A stretch of DNA of 64,000 nucleotides, taken from Streptomyces stelliscabiei (lineage in GTDB: Bacteria > Actinomycetota > Actinomycetes > Streptomycetales > Streptomycetaceae). The notes under the pieces were generated by a model that saw only the letters and a list, made by a program, of their open reading frames with translations, was not told the origin of the DNA and made no database searches. Each line of letters begins with the position of its first letter. The first letter of the stretch is position 1. Below are positions 31,246-40,412 of this stretch, piece by piece. The DNA lies in NCBI RefSeq assembly GCF_014873495.1, contig NZ_JADBGF010000001.1, forward strand, positions 248,001-312,000, given 5' to 3'. The translations under genes were made by a program, and so were the position numbers.

Positions 31246-32724
31246 TCAGGCGGTCGTCCAGGGGGTGGGAATTGTGTCGCCCCGGTAGCGGTATCGCGTG
31301 ATCGCGGGTGTCCGCGCCGGGTTGATCAGTTCCACCCCGTCCACCGCGATCGGCAGCCAGGACCCGTTGGGGCCGAGGAGCCATCTGCGGATGTCCTTCC
31401 ACGACCAGCGGTGCAGCGTCTTCAACCACATGATCACTCGATGCCAGAGGAAGATCCCCAACATCCGGAACGTGTGTTTCGCGACGGCGTGCCGGAAGTA
31501 GTTGGTCCAGCCGTGCACGATCTGGTTGAGCCGGATCAGCACGTCTGCGGGACTGGCCTGTGATGTCCTGCGGGTCAGGGCACGGATCTTGTCCTTCACC
31601 GAGCGGATGGGCCGCGCGGCGACGAAGAAGTAGACGTACCACTTGTCGGTTCCCCGCTTGCGTTTCCACTGGATGCGGAAGCCGAGGAAGTCGAACCCGT
31701 CCTCCATGTGCACGATCCGGGTTTTGGCTGGCGCCAGCCGCAGCCCCAGGGGTTCGAGTACGGAGGTCACTTCGTCCTGGAGTGCGCGGGCGTCGTCGGC
31801 GGAGCCGTGCACCAAGATCGCGAAATCGTCCGCGTAGCGGGCGGTTCGCCAGTTGGGCAGGCCGTGGCGACGACGCTTCTTGCGTGGGTACTGGCCATCC
31901 ATCCGCCCGCCGGGCTTCCAGTCGCGGTGCAGGTGCTCGTCGAGCGCCGACAGCGCGATGTTGAAGATCAGCGGGGAGAGGATGCCGCCTTGCGGGGTGC
32001 CGGTGTGGGTGTCCCTTCGTCGGTCGTCCTCAGTGAGGATGCCCGACTTCAAGAACGCCTTTACCAGCGCCAGGACGCGCTTGTCTTTGACCCGTGCCCG
32101 CACCGCGTCCATGACGGCGCAGTGTGAGACGTTGTCAAAGGCCGCCTCGATGTCGGCGTCCAGCACCCATCGGTAGCCCTTGGTGCCGAACCGCTGGATC
32201 TCGGCGATCGCGTCCTGGGCCCGCCTCTTGGGCCGGAACCCGTAGGAGACCGGCAGGAAGTCGGCCTCGAATATGGGCTCCAGCACCAGCTTCCGCGCGG
32301 CCTGAGCGGTCCGGTCAGCCACGGAAGGAATCCCGAGGCTTCTGACCTTCCCGGACCCGCCCGGCTTGGGGATCTTGCGTTCCCTCACCGGAAGCGGCCG
32401 AAACGATCCGGACTTCAGATCCGCGCGCAAAGCCTCCAGGAACCCGGGCGCTCCCGGAGCCGACTCGACATCGGCGACCGTCAGGCCGTCCACGCCGGCG
32501 GTCCGGGAACCCTGGTTGCCCGCGACCCGGTCGAACGCCACCATCAGCGTCGCCGGGTCGTGCACGAAGTTGAACAAGTCGTCGAACCGGCGGCCAGGTT
32601 CGGCCACCGCCCAACGGTGAAGCTTGGTCTGCATCTCCAGTACCCGGCCCGACGGTCCCAGCGGGGCCGATCCGGCCGGAGCACTGCCGTTCGGCGGTGC
32701 GTCTTCTGGCATTGCAGTCTCCAT
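31246..32724 (-). CDS. ltrA: Group II intron reverse transcriptase/maturase
   Basis: 492 residues from 32724; the ATG at 32712 has a better spaced GGAG and may be the real start. The RT domain spans about 60-340: GVDGLTVADVE, IPKPGGSGKVRSLGIPSVAD, VLDADIEAAFDNV, GTPQGGILSPLIFNIAL and the active site RYADDFAILV. The maturase (X) domain follows, with HGWTNYFRHAVAKHTF. No HNH endonuclease is visible at the C-terminus, so insertion would rely on other priming. It is full length. Confidence 0.95.
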   Translation of the reverse strand: METAMPEDAPPNGSAPAGSAPLGPSGRVLEMQTKLHRWAVAEPGRRFDDLFNFVHDPATLMVAFDRVAGNQGSRTAGVDGLTVADVESAPGAPGFLEALRADLKSGSFRPLPVRERKIPKPGGSGKVRSLGIPSVADRTAQAARKLVLEPIFEADFLPVSYGFRPKRRAQDAIAEIQRFGTKGYRWVLDADIEAAFDNVSHCAVMDAVRARVKDKRVLALVKAFLKSGILTEDDRRRDTHTGTPQGGILSPLIFNIALSALDEHLHRDWKPGGRMDGQYPRKKRRRHGLPNWRTARYADDFAILVHGSADDARALQDEVTSVLEPLGLRLAPAKTRIVHMEDGFDFLGFRIQWKRKRGTDKWYVYFFVAARPIRSVKDKIRALTRRTSQASPADVLIRLNQIVHGWTNYFRHAVAKHTFRMLGIFLWHRVIMWLKTLHRWSWKDIRRWLLGPNGSWLPIAVDGVELINPARTPAITRYRYRGDTIPTPWTTA

Positions 32725-33339
32725 CCCTTCCCGTAACTGCTGCCGCCCTTCCCCCTGTTCCGGGCTCTCCCCGGCTCCGAGTACTACGGCGGCTCCGCCC
32801 CGTCCCGAACCGATCGGCCGACGATGGGCCCAGCCGCCGTGCCGCGCTGGCCGCGCGGCACGGCGGCAGATCCGGGACGGTTCCCGTGTTCACTGCTGAC
32901 CGTTCGTCGCAGTAGGCGCCCGACTCTGCCCCGGCGGCCTCGCCGTGGTTACGCCGCAGGCATTCTCCACAGCCACCCGGACCTGCAAATACAAACCTGC
33001 CCAGAAGTTCCCCATCTCCTGAAGGGAGTTGGGTACGCACCGCATCCGGCCCAGATCCGCCAGGTTCGAGCCGGTGACTCATTTCGGGGCGTAAACGCCG
33101 GTTCCTCTCGTACACCTCTGCGTCTCGCTCGCCGGACCCGACCCATCTGGCAGTACTGGGTCGTCCCGGCTTTGTCGCGGCTGCTCCCGCCCTCCCCGGC
33201 ACCTCCCGGCTCAGGCTGCCGCCAGCTACGCTCACCCCGCTGCGACGGGGCGAGCGGTGCAGGTCTTCCACCTCCACTCGGTCAAACAGCGCTTTCCACG
33301 GCGCACGAAGATTTCAAGTCCAGTGAGACGGTTGTGATG

Positions 33340-34410
33340 CTATGAGGTTTGTGGTGCGGGTTCGCGGCGCTTGGCCGGGTCGTTGATCCACGCCTGCTGG
33401 GGTATCTCGGGTAGTCGGGGTCGGCGGCCGAAGCGTTCGGGGTGGCGGGTGTATGCCTCGGCGAGGGTGACGGCCCGCTGGTCGCGGACCTCCTCGGCGG
33501 TGCCGAAGTGGACGGAGGCGGGTGTGTGCCAGCCGATGCCCGAGTGCCGGTGCTCATGGTTGTAGTAGGCGGTGAAGGCGTCGAACCATTCGCGGGCGTG
33601 GGCCAGGGAGTCGAACCGTTCGGGATAGTCGGACATGTACTTCGTGGTCTTGAACTGGGCCTCGCTGTAGGGGTTGTCGTTGGAGACCTTCGGCCGCGAG
33701 TGCGATCTCGTCACCCCCAGATCGATGAGCAGCTGGGAGACCTTCTTGCTCGTCATCGAGGTGCCGCGGTCGGCGTGCACGGTCTCGGGCACGATGCCGT
33801 TGCGGATGATGGTCTCGCGGATCAGCTCCTCGGCCCGTTCGGCGGATTCGGCTGCTTCGACGGTGTGGCCGACGATGTAGCGGCTGAAGATGTCGATGAT
33901 GACGTAGGCGTGGTACCAGATGCCCTTGGCCGGTCCGGCCGCCTTGGCGATGTCCCAGGTGAACACCTGCGACGGGCCGGTGGCCACCAGCTCGGGCACC
34001 GTCCTGGCGGGGTGGGCGGCCTGTCTTCGGCGCTCGCCGTTCTGCCCCTTTTCGCGCAGGATCCGGTACATCGTGGAGACGGAGCAGTGGTAGCGCCCGG
34101 CATCCAGCTCGCGGGCCCAGATCTGTGCGGGCGGGAGCTCGGCGTACTCGCCCGAGTTCATCAACTCCAGTACCGCAGCCCGCTCTTCGGCCGTCAGAGC
34201 CGAGGGCTGAACCTGCGGCGAGCGGGGCCCTGGCGGTGGCGCCGGCCGCAGCCGACGGTAGTGGGTCGCCCGGGAACGGCCGGTCAGCCGGCACGCGGCT
34301 GTAATGCCCAGCTCGCCCTCGACGCCGGTGAACGCGTCATCGACCACCGGGTCGGCGGCAGCCTTCAGTCCGCGCCCTCGGAGATCATTTCCAAGAGCGC
34401 GGAAGCTTTT
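33340..34410 (-). CDS. IS3-family transposase OrfB (DDE integrase core), read by -1 frameshift
   Basis: The core domain has VFTWDIAKAAGP (first Asp), VHADRGTSMTSKK (second Asp) and NPYSEAQFKTTKY (Glu), so the DDE triad is intact. HTH_21-like sequence (ELGITAACRLTGRSRATHYR) precedes it. It lies in the -1 frame to OrfA; a run of four A (34407-34410, read as T on the plus strand) in GGAAAAGC is the probable slip site, giving an OrfAB fusion. The coding part can also be read as one frame upstream to 34581, which is probably not used. Confidence 0.9.
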   Translation of the reverse strand, partial: KSFRALGNDLRGRGLKAAADPVVDDAFTGVEGELGITAACRLTGRSRATHYRRLRPAPPPGPRSPQVQPSALTAEERAAVLELMNSGEYAELPPAQIWARELDAGRYHCSVSTMYRILREKGQNGERRRQAAHPARTVPELVATGPSQVFTWDIAKAAGPAKGIWYHAYVIIDIFSRYIVGHTVEAAESAERAEELIRETIIRNGIVPETVHADRGTSMTSKKVSQLLIDLGVTRSHSRPKVSNDNPYSEAQFKTTKYMSDYPERFDSLAHAREWFDAFTAYYNHEHRHSGIGWHTPASVHFGTAEEVRDQRAVTLAEAYTRHPERFGRRPRLPEIPQQAWINDPAKRREPAPQTS

Positions 34411-34748
34411 CCCATAACCTCCAACGCGGCCTTGTTCCCGGCCAGTTCCTTCTCCAGCCGTTCCACCTGGCGGCGCAGCTTCTCGTTCTCCGCCTCGGCG
34501 GACGACTTCTTCGGCCTCGCCGGGCTGGTGCGCTTGTCGACCAGCTTCTCCAGGGCCCCGGCATCCCGCGCGGCCCGCCACTCCTTCATGTGCGAGTGGT
34601 ACAGCCGCTCGCGGCGCAGGATCGCGCCCTTCTCGTTCTTCGGCGCGGCGTCGTACTCGGCCACGATCCGCAGCTTGTAGTCGGGGCTGAATGTGCGGCG
34701 CTTCGGCCGGGGAGCCGGGTCGGATCCGGCAGGCTTGGTGCTGGTCAT
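34365..34748 (-). CDS. IS3-family transposase OrfA
   Basis: 127 residues. RRTFSPDYKLRIVAEYDAA begins the helix-turn-helix of IS3-type OrfA proteins, and residues 80-115 form a leucine-zipper-like coiled coil (AEAENEKLRRQVERLEKEL). It overlaps OrfB by about 45 bp. Confidence 0.9.
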   Translation of the reverse strand: MTSTKPAGSDPAPRPKRRTFSPDYKLRIVAEYDAAPKNEKGAILRRERLYHSHMKEWRAARDAGALEKLVDKRTSPARPKKSSAEAENEKLRRQVERLEKELAGNKAALEVMGKASALLEMISEGAD

Positions 34749-34807
34749 GAGGGGATGGTTCTCCTGTCGTGCCCTCTCAGGCTAACCCGCCGAAGCGGGA
34801 CGTCTCA

Positions 34808-35045
34808 CCCAAGGCTGACAGAGAGGGGGCCGCGGCGGCCTCGTTCAGTACCTGGCCATCGGCCGGATCGAACACCGGAAATGTGCGTCCGTCGATGGCC
34901 GGCACCTGTTCACCACCGACCTACAGCCCGGTCGGAACCGATGCGATGACTGTGTCCCTGCCGGGAGTATCTTCTTCTCCTGGTCGGATGATCACCGAAT
35001 GGATGGTGTTGTGGTGCGCGGCCCGGCGGGGCAGCGGCGGAGGAC
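34808..35045. other. IS-flanking spacer, nothing recognised
   Basis: The 238 bp between the IS3 end and the aldo/keto reductase stop have no ribosome site, no convincing reading frame and no strong hairpin that I can see. Confidence 0.5.
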
Positions 35046-36026
35046 TCAGATGATTCCGTTGCGGACCAAGGTGTTCGCCGCTTCGAGCTTGGTGATCTCC
35101 TCGGTGGTGAGTTCGAGTTCGAGACCGGCGACGGCGTCGTCGATATGGCGTTCCTTCGTGGCACCCACAATCGGCGCGGCCACCGGGGATTTATTCGCCA
35201 CCCAGGACACCGCGACCTGCGCCATCGGCACCCCGCGAGCCTCGGCGACTTCCTGCACAGCGGTCACGACCCGCTTGTGCGATTCCTCGTCACGGGTATA
35301 CAGCTGTGGAGACAGTGTGTCGTTGGCTTCACGCCCGGACCCTTCCGCGCCCCACGGCCGGGTGAGCCGTCCGCGTGCGAGCGGGCTCCAGGGCAGAATT
35401 CCCATGCCTGTGGCTTCGGCATAGGGCGCGACCTCGCGTTCCAGCTCCCGCGCCAGCAAGTTGTAGTGCAGCTGATTCGACACGAACTGGGTCCACCCGT
35501 GTCGGTCTGCCGCGTTCTGCATGAGCGCGAGCTGCCACATCAGGAGATTGCATGCGCCGATATAGCGGGCTTTGCCAGCCTTGACCACGTCGTGCAGTGC
35601 TTCCATCGTCTCTTCGATCGGTGTATTCGGATCGAAAGCATGGATTTGATAAAGGTCGACGTAGTCGGTACCAAGGCGGCGCAGCGAGGCGTCGATCTCG
35701 TGCATGATGGCGACCCGGCTCAGGCCGGAGCCGTTGCGAGACGGGCGCTGATGCCCGTACACCTTCGTCGCGATCTGGAACTCTTCGCGTGGACCCAACT
35801 CTCTGGTCAGCGTGCCCAGGATTTCCTCACTTGTGCCGCTGGAATATACGTTGGAGGTGTCGAAGGTCGTGATACCCGCCTCGTAGGCGCGGCGGACGAA
35901 CGGACGGGCCTCATCGAGGCCGATGGTCCACGACGGGTAGCCCTGCTCGGGGTCACCGTAGGTCATCATGCCCAGGATGAGGCCGCTCATCTCCAGGCCG
36001 CTCTTGCCCAGTCGGACAGTTTTCAC
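35046..36026 (-). CDS. Aldo/keto reductase
   Basis: 326 residues with the complete AKR tetrad: Asp56 and Tyr61 in FDTSNVYSSG, Lys88 in IATKVY and His129 in YQIHAFD. The (beta/alpha)8 fold closes with PIVGATKERHIDDAV, the NADP site. It lies 22 bp after the metallo-hydrolase in the same direction. It probably reduces an aldehyde or ketone, or detoxifies one produced by the P450 pathway. The IS3 element now ends the operon 238 bp downstream. Confidence 0.9.
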   Translation of the reverse strand: MKTVRLGKSGLEMSGLILGMMTYGDPEQGYPSWTIGLDEARPFVRRAYEAGITTFDTSNVYSSGTSEEILGTLTRELGPREEFQIATKVYGHQRPSRNGSGLSRVAIMHEIDASLRRLGTDYVDLYQIHAFDPNTPIEETMEALHDVVKAGKARYIGACNLLMWQLALMQNAADRHGWTQFVSNQLHYNLLARELEREVAPYAEATGMGILPWSPLARGRLTRPWGAEGSGREANDTLSPQLYTRDEESHKRVVTAVQEVAEARGVPMAQVAVSWVANKSPVAAPIVGATKERHIDDAVAGLELELTTEEITKLEAANTLVRNGII

Positions 36027-36048
36027 CTGTGATTCCTTTCATGTGCGT

Positions 36049-36876
36049 TCAGTTCGTGTGGATTCGGTTGCTCGGGATCGGCTGCCACTGCCGTGCGCCC
36101 TGCTTGTCACGGATGATGCGACCGCCCTGGGTCCCCGGGAAATGTGCGCCGAGACCGATAGCTCCGGTACGTTCCATCTCCTGCGCGAGCCGGTCGCGGG
36201 CCCTGGCCGCCGCGGCGCGATCTTCGTCCAGGCGGTCGGTCCACCCATCCTCGACCAGGAGTGCGGGGTGATGCGCGGTGTCCCCCAGCAGCAATACTCG
36301 TGCTTCGCCGGTCTCGATCTCGCCGACGCAGTTGCCGGGCGTGTGACCGGCGAACAGCCGCAGCGCGACCGAATCCGCGATCTCCGTTCGCTCCCCCTCG
36401 GCCAGGTCGAGAAGGTCGGAAACGGCACGGATGGTATCGGTCACCCGGGCCGTGGCAGGGTTGCTGCCGGGATCAGCACGCATCCAGTCGTAATCAGCGC
36501 GGTGGCAGTGGTGCCGGGCGTGAGTGAAGATCGGTTCACCCGCAGGAGCGACCCAGCCGACGTGGTCCAAGTGCAGGTGGGTGAGCACGACATCGGTGAT
36601 CTGCTCGGGTGTGACGCCAAGATCGGCGAGCGAGTCGAACAGCTTTCCGCGCGTTTCGACGATATCGATGTTCGGTCCCAGTCCCGCGTCGACCAGGATC
36701 GTCCGGTCTCCCGAACGCAGCAGGAAACCGCCCATCGGCATGATCCAGCCCGCACCGTCGAACCACGGTGGCGCGGTCTGCCAATCCTGGCCCGCGCTGG
36801 GCGGCGGGTCGAAGAATTCGCCCGGCGGTACGGGATGCTGAGCATCGAGTACGGGATCGATGCTGGTAACGACCAC
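36049..36876 (-). CDS. Metallo-beta-lactamase-fold hydrolase (lactonase-like)
   Basis: 275 residues from a GTG preceded by GAGGAGG. The metal motif His100-Leu-His102-Leu-Asp104-His105 is intact, with further ligands in FAGHTPG and LGDTAHHP. The group includes N-acyl-homoserine lactonases and other ring-opening hydrolases. Its place in a P450/ADH cluster suggests hydrolysis of a lactone intermediate; that is inference. Confidence 0.87.
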   Translation of the reverse strand: MVVTSIDPVLDAQHPVPPGEFFDPPPSAGQDWQTAPPWFDGAGWIMPMGGFLLRSGDRTILVDAGLGPNIDIVETRGKLFDSLADLGVTPEQITDVVLTHLHLDHVGWVAPAGEPIFTHARHHCHRADYDWMRADPGSNPATARVTDTIRAVSDLLDLAEGERTEIADSVALRLFAGHTPGNCVGEIETGEARVLLLGDTAHHPALLVEDGWTDRLDEDRAAAARARDRLAQEMERTGAIGLGAHFPGTQGGRIIRDKQGARQWQPIPSNRIHTN

Positions 36877-37066
36877 AAGGTCCTCCTCGGCGTTGTGTGG
36901 CGTGCACCGTGGGCGCCGGCTGTCGGCGGTGCAGCGGCGACAGCACAGCCTTGGACGGCCTCATCGGTTCGCAGGTCGCCCCGCGGTGACGTCGTCGCGG
37001 TTTTGTCGGGTGCAGTGCTGCGGGTCCTCCGTGCCCGCGACGAGGGGTGGAGCCGGATGAGGGGGC

Positions 37067-38173
37067 TCAGAAGGTGAAGACGGTTCGCAGGCCGGTGCCC
37101 GACTTCAGGTCGGCGATGGCCTCGTTGATCTCGGCCAGGGGACGACGCCGGGTGATGAGCTCGTCGAGCTTGAGGGTCCCTTCGAGGTACTCGCGCACCA
37201 GAACGGGGAAGTCGCGGGCCGAGTAGCCGCTGCCCATCAGCGAGCCGGTGATCACCTTCTCCTGGAGGATGATGTCGGCGATGTTGTCGAGGGCGAGTGC
37301 GGAGCAGCCGGGTGCCATGCCCAGGAGGACCGCGGTTCCGCCTGGGCGGGCCGCGGAGACGACCTGCGCCATGCAGTCCGTCAGACCGGTGCTCTCGAAC
37401 GTGAAGTGGGCGCCGAAGGGGCCGGTGACGGCGCGGACGGCGTCGGGTACCTGCACGTGGCGGGCGTCGATGACGTGGGTCGCGCCGAACGCGGTCGCGG
37501 CCGCCAGCTTCTCCTCACTGACGTCGACGGCGATCACGCTGCCGGCGCCCGCCCGTCGTGCCGCCTGGACGATGTTCAGGCCCACTCCGCCGCAGCCGAG
37601 GACCGCGACGTGGTCGCCGGGCCGTACCGTGACCCGATTGCGGACGGCACCCACTCCCGTGGAGACCGCGCAGCCGATGAGGCACGCGAGGTCCAGCGGC
37701 ATGGCCTTGTCGATGGCGATGGCGCATTCCGCGGGCACGATCGTCTCCTCGGTGAACGTGCCGAGGGGGCCGAAGGGGGTCACCGGGGTGCCGTCGACCG
37801 ACAGGGCGGGGCCGTTCCCCGTGCGCGGGTCCGCCAGCTGAAGGCTCCGCAGGCACAACGAGGGATGACCGTCCGTACAGAACTCGCACGTGCCATCGTG
37901 CCCCAGGGCGGAGAGGATCACGTGGTCGCCGACGGTGGGGCCCAAGACGTCCGGGCCGACCTCGGTCACCACGCCGGCGCCCTCGTGTCCGGCGACCGCC
38001 GGTGGCGGCATGGTCATGCTGGCGACGCCGCCGTAGAGGGCCTGCACGTCCGTGTGGCACAGGCCGGCGGCGGCCATCCGGACACGGACTTCTCCAGGAC
38101 CTGGCGGCCGGACGTCGACCTCGATGAATTCGACGGGGCCGTCTGCCTTTAATTGCACGGCTGCCTTGGTCAT
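37067..38173 (-). CDS. Zinc-dependent alcohol dehydrogenase (class III-like)
   Basis: 368 residues. Catalytic zinc ligands lie in AGLCHTDV (Cys), GHEGAGVV (His) and CLIGCAVSTGVGAV (Cys). The NAD motif is VLGCGGVGLNIVQAA. The structural zinc loop reads DGTCEFCTDGHPSLC and has three of the usual four cysteines. It probably oxidises a pathway alcohol. It lies 190 bp upstream of the metallo-hydrolase gene. Confidence 0.92.
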   Translation of the reverse strand: MTKAAVQLKADGPVEFIEVDVRPPGPGEVRVRMAAAGLCHTDVQALYGGVASMTMPPPAVAGHEGAGVVTEVGPDVLGPTVGDHVILSALGHDGTCEFCTDGHPSLCLRSLQLADPRTGNGPALSVDGTPVTPFGPLGTFTEETIVPAECAIAIDKAMPLDLACLIGCAVSTGVGAVRNRVTVRPGDHVAVLGCGGVGLNIVQAARRAGAGSVIAVDVSEEKLAAATAFGATHVIDARHVQVPDAVRAVTGPFGAHFTFESTGLTDCMAQVVSAARPGGTAVLLGMAPGCSALALDNIADIILQEKVITGSLMGSGYSARDFPVLVREYLEGTLKLDELITRRRPLAEINEAIADLKSGTGLRTVFTF

Positions 38174-38226
38174 GTCTGTTTCCTTTCGTGTTGCTGATGT
38201 TGCTGGTGATCTCGTCGGCTGGGGTG

Positions 38227-38254
38227 CCGCGCTCCCGGCAGCGCGGGAGCGCGG
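38227..38254 (-). terminator. GC-rich hairpin between the two alcohol dehydrogenases
   Basis: CCGCGCTCCCG and CGGGAGCGCGG pair perfectly over 11 bp with a 6-nt loop, just after the stop of the upstream dehydrogenase. It may be an attenuator, because genes continue in the same direction. Confidence 0.6.
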
Positions 38255-38263
38255 CGGGAGGGT

Positions 38264-39283
38264 TCAGGGCCGCAGCATGGTCTTGACGAAGTCGCGTGCC
38301 ATGAACGACTGGTAGGTCTCGGCGGCGGCAGACAGGGGGGCTTCGTGGTCGATGACGATGCCCGGCTCGATCCTCCCCGCGGTGATCATGGTGGTGAGGC
38401 TGTCGTTGGCCGCGTACGGGTTGCCGGTGACCGGCACGATGGTCACCTGGCGTCCGAACAGGTTCTGCGCGGTGACCGGCAGGTCGCCGTCGAGCAGGAC
38501 ACCGACGAGACCGACGGTGCCGCCGAGAGCCACACACGCCAGGGCGGTGCTGATCGCAGGGATGGCGCCGACGGCGTCGATGGCCACGTCGACGCCGTTC
38601 CCACCGGTCAGTTCGAGAACGCGCTCGGCGGCACCCTCACCGCCGGGCACCGGCACCGCGCCGAGCTTCTCCGCCTGCTTCAGGCGACGCTGGTCCAGGT
38701 CCACGAGGTAGACGGCGGCCGCGCCGCGGGCGAGGGCCAGTTGCGCGATGAGGAGGCCGACCGGGCCGGAGCCGACGACGCCCACGGTCGCACCGCTCTG
38801 GAAGCCGGTCTTGACGAGCGCCTCCCAGGCGGTGGGGAGGATGTCGGTGAGGACGAGCGCGTCCTGGTCGGACACGGAGGCGTCGAGTTCGCTGAGTGTG
38901 AAGTCGGCGCGCGGGACGCGGACGTACTCGGCCTGGCCTCCGTCGAGGATGCCTCCGCCGAAGAGCCGGTATTCGGCGCACCGGGGCTGGTTCGCGGTGC
39001 GGCAGGGTTTGCACCGTCCGCAGGCGACGAACATCTTCGACAGCACCCGCTGCCCCTCGGTCACATGGTGTACCTGGGGGCCCGTCTCGACGACGGTGCC
39101 GATGAACTCGTGCCCCAGCGTGAGGGTGGGCAGCAGGAACGGGCGCCGGACGAAGTGCAGATCCGTCCCGCACACGGCGGCCGCGCTCACCTTGACGATC
39201 ACGTCATCGGGTTCCACGACAGTGGGCTTGGGAGCATCCGTCACTTCGACGGTGCCATTGCCCTCGGTAACGACAGCGAGCAT
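38264..39283 (-). CDS. Zinc-dependent alcohol dehydrogenase (threonine/sorbitol dehydrogenase-like)
   Basis: 339 residues from the ATG at 39283, with AAGGAA seven bases upstream; a start at 39331 adds a basic leader without a site. Catalytic ligands are in AAVCGTDLHF and GHEFIGTV. The structural zinc loop CGRCKPCRTANQPRC has all four cysteines. VVGSGPVGLLIAQLA is the NAD(P) motif. It follows the toroid gene by 52 bp and is probably part of the same transcript. Confidence 0.92.
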   Translation of the reverse strand: MLAVVTEGNGTVEVTDAPKPTVVEPDDVIVKVSAAAVCGTDLHFVRRPFLLPTLTLGHEFIGTVVETGPQVHHVTEGQRVLSKMFVACGRCKPCRTANQPRCAEYRLFGGGILDGGQAEYVRVPRADFTLSELDASVSDQDALVLTDILPTAWEALVKTGFQSGATVGVVGSGPVGLLIAQLALARGAAAVYLVDLDQRRLKQAEKLGAVPVPGGEGAAERVLELTGGNGVDVAIDAVGAIPAISTALACVALGGTVGLVGVLLDGDLPVTAQNLFGRQVTIVPVTGNPYAANDSLTTMITAGRIEPGIVIDHEAPLSAAAETYQSFMARDFVKTMLRP

Positions 39284-39335
39284 TCCTGGTTCCTTTGCCG
39301 ACGCACGTCCGTCCTTGGCCGTGCGCATCAATTCG

Positions 39336-40412
39336 TCAGGCGGAGGTGGTGCCGGCGCTCGTGGAGCGCAGGGCGTGCTCGATGTAGGACAGTTCCATCA
39401 CGTGCTCGGCCGTCTTCCAGTACAGGTCGAGCATTCCGGGCCTCGGGGTCGCGAACGACGACGGTGCCCAGGCGCCGTCGTGGCGCTGGCGCTGTACGAA
39501 CCACTCGCCCATCCGGACCGTCCAGGGGAGGTGGCCGCCGTCCGGGTCGGCCGTGAGCATGGCGGCGGCGCCCCAGCCGAACTTGCAGATCTGCACCGAC
39601 GTCGGGTCGTCGTACTGCTCCTCGGTGCCGCCTGTGGTGAGGGTGAGGTACTCACGGCCCAGCCGGAGCGCGGAGGCGTCGCTGGTCTGTCGTGCGTATC
39701 CGGCGAGGAAGGCGGCGGCGATGCCGGGGTGGAAGTACGCCTGCCGGGGCGCCCGGAAGTCGACCACGCGGAGGAAGGCCGTCTCGTCCGGGAAGTCGGT
39801 GACCAGGGTGTCGCCGCGGCGGCTGGTGAACAGCCGGTGGGGCGCGTCGGGCTGGTCGGCGAGGTTGCGACTCAGCCACCGGTGGACGCCGTCGGCTGTG
39901 TCACGGTCACCGGTGACCAGCGCGGAGAAGCCCAGTTGGGCGGTCTTGAGGTTGTCCTCCAGGGGGTCCTGCGCGAAGTCGCGAAGGTCGTAGGCTCCGC
40001 CGGTGTCGGGGTTCTGGAAGCGCGCGAGCGTGGTGTTGATCGCGATCGCGGTGTCGTAGCGGCCGAGCAGCCAGGAGGCGATCGCGAGGGGGGAGAGGTG
40101 GTACACGGGGCTGCCGCCGCCGGGGGCGTCGTAAGGGCCGGAGCGGAGGTCGCCTTCGTCGGTGAGGGCCTCGCGTTCGGCCCAGCCCATCATCGCGGCG
40201 GCGGCGTCCGGGGCTCCGCCGACGCACAGGGCCCAAGGGGCGCGCCACCACGAGTTGGCGGTCTCGGCGCCTTCGGGGCGGCCGTCGTCGGCAATGCGGT
40301 CGCGCAGCCAGGCCACCCCTTTGGCCCGTGCCTGGCTGATCCGGGTCAGCAGGTCGGGGGTGGGTTCGGTCGGCCAGGGGGCCGTTTCCGTGTCCGACGC
40401 GAGGGTCGTCAT
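39336..40412 (-). CDS. Unknown protein, alpha/alpha-toroid-like
   Basis: 358 residues from the ATG at 40412 (GGAGAAG upstream, overlapping the previous stop). I do not recognise a named family. Repeated helical pairs rich in Trp, Gly and Ala (NSWWRAPWALCVGGAPDAA, SPLAIASWLLGRYDTAIAIN, GWGAAAMLTADPDGGHLPW, VQRQRHDGAWAPSSF) suggest a six-hairpin or terpene-cyclase-like toroid. No QW motif or DxDD cyclase motif is seen. There is no signal peptide, so it is cytoplasmic. It is fixed between an HtaA-like protein and an alcohol dehydrogenase in a P450 operon. Confidence 0.6.
   Translation of the reverse strand: MTTLASDTETAPWPTEPTPDLLTRISQARAKGVAWLRDRIADDGRPEGAETANSWWRAPWALCVGGAPDAAAAMMGWAEREALTDEGDLRSGPYDAPGGGSPVYHLSPLAIASWLLGRYDTAIAINTTLARFQNPDTGGAYDLRDFAQDPLEDNLKTAQLGFSALVTGDRDTADGVHRWLSRNLADQPDAPHRLFTSRRGDTLVTDFPDETAFLRVVDFRAPRQAYFHPGIAAAFLAGYARQTSDASALRLGREYLTLTTGGTEEQYDDPTSVQICKFGWGAAAMLTADPDGGHLPWTVRMGEWFVQRQRHDGAWAPSSFATPRPGMLDLYWKTAEHVMELSYIEHALRSTSAGTTSA

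Larger units (their letters stand above)
31140..33306 (-). mobile_element. Group II intron
   Basis: The minus-strand unit starts with GTGCGC (33306-33301), as group II introns do. It has about 580 nt of structured RNA region before the maturase gene and a 34-nt domain V after it (31185-31218). Domain VI follows, and the 3' splice site falls roughly at 31135-31145; I could not fix it exactly. It sits between the end of an IS3 element and the aldehyde dehydrogenase scrap. All essential parts seem present, so mobility is plausible. Confidence 0.75.
33324..34807 (-). mobile_element. IS3-family insertion sequence
   Basis: Terminal inverted repeats begin TGAGACG (33324-33330) and CGTCTCA (34801-34807). 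Inside lie orfA and orfB in the -1 frame relation. No target duplication is evident from the flanks (CCAG and CCCA). The left end is 18 bp from the group II intron. Confidence 0.8.

Noticed and set aside
34808..35053. A 94-codon plus-strand gene after the IS3 element (34769-35053)
   Set aside because: It starts inside the IS end, has no ribosome site and no recognisable domain, and overlaps the aldo/keto reductase stop.
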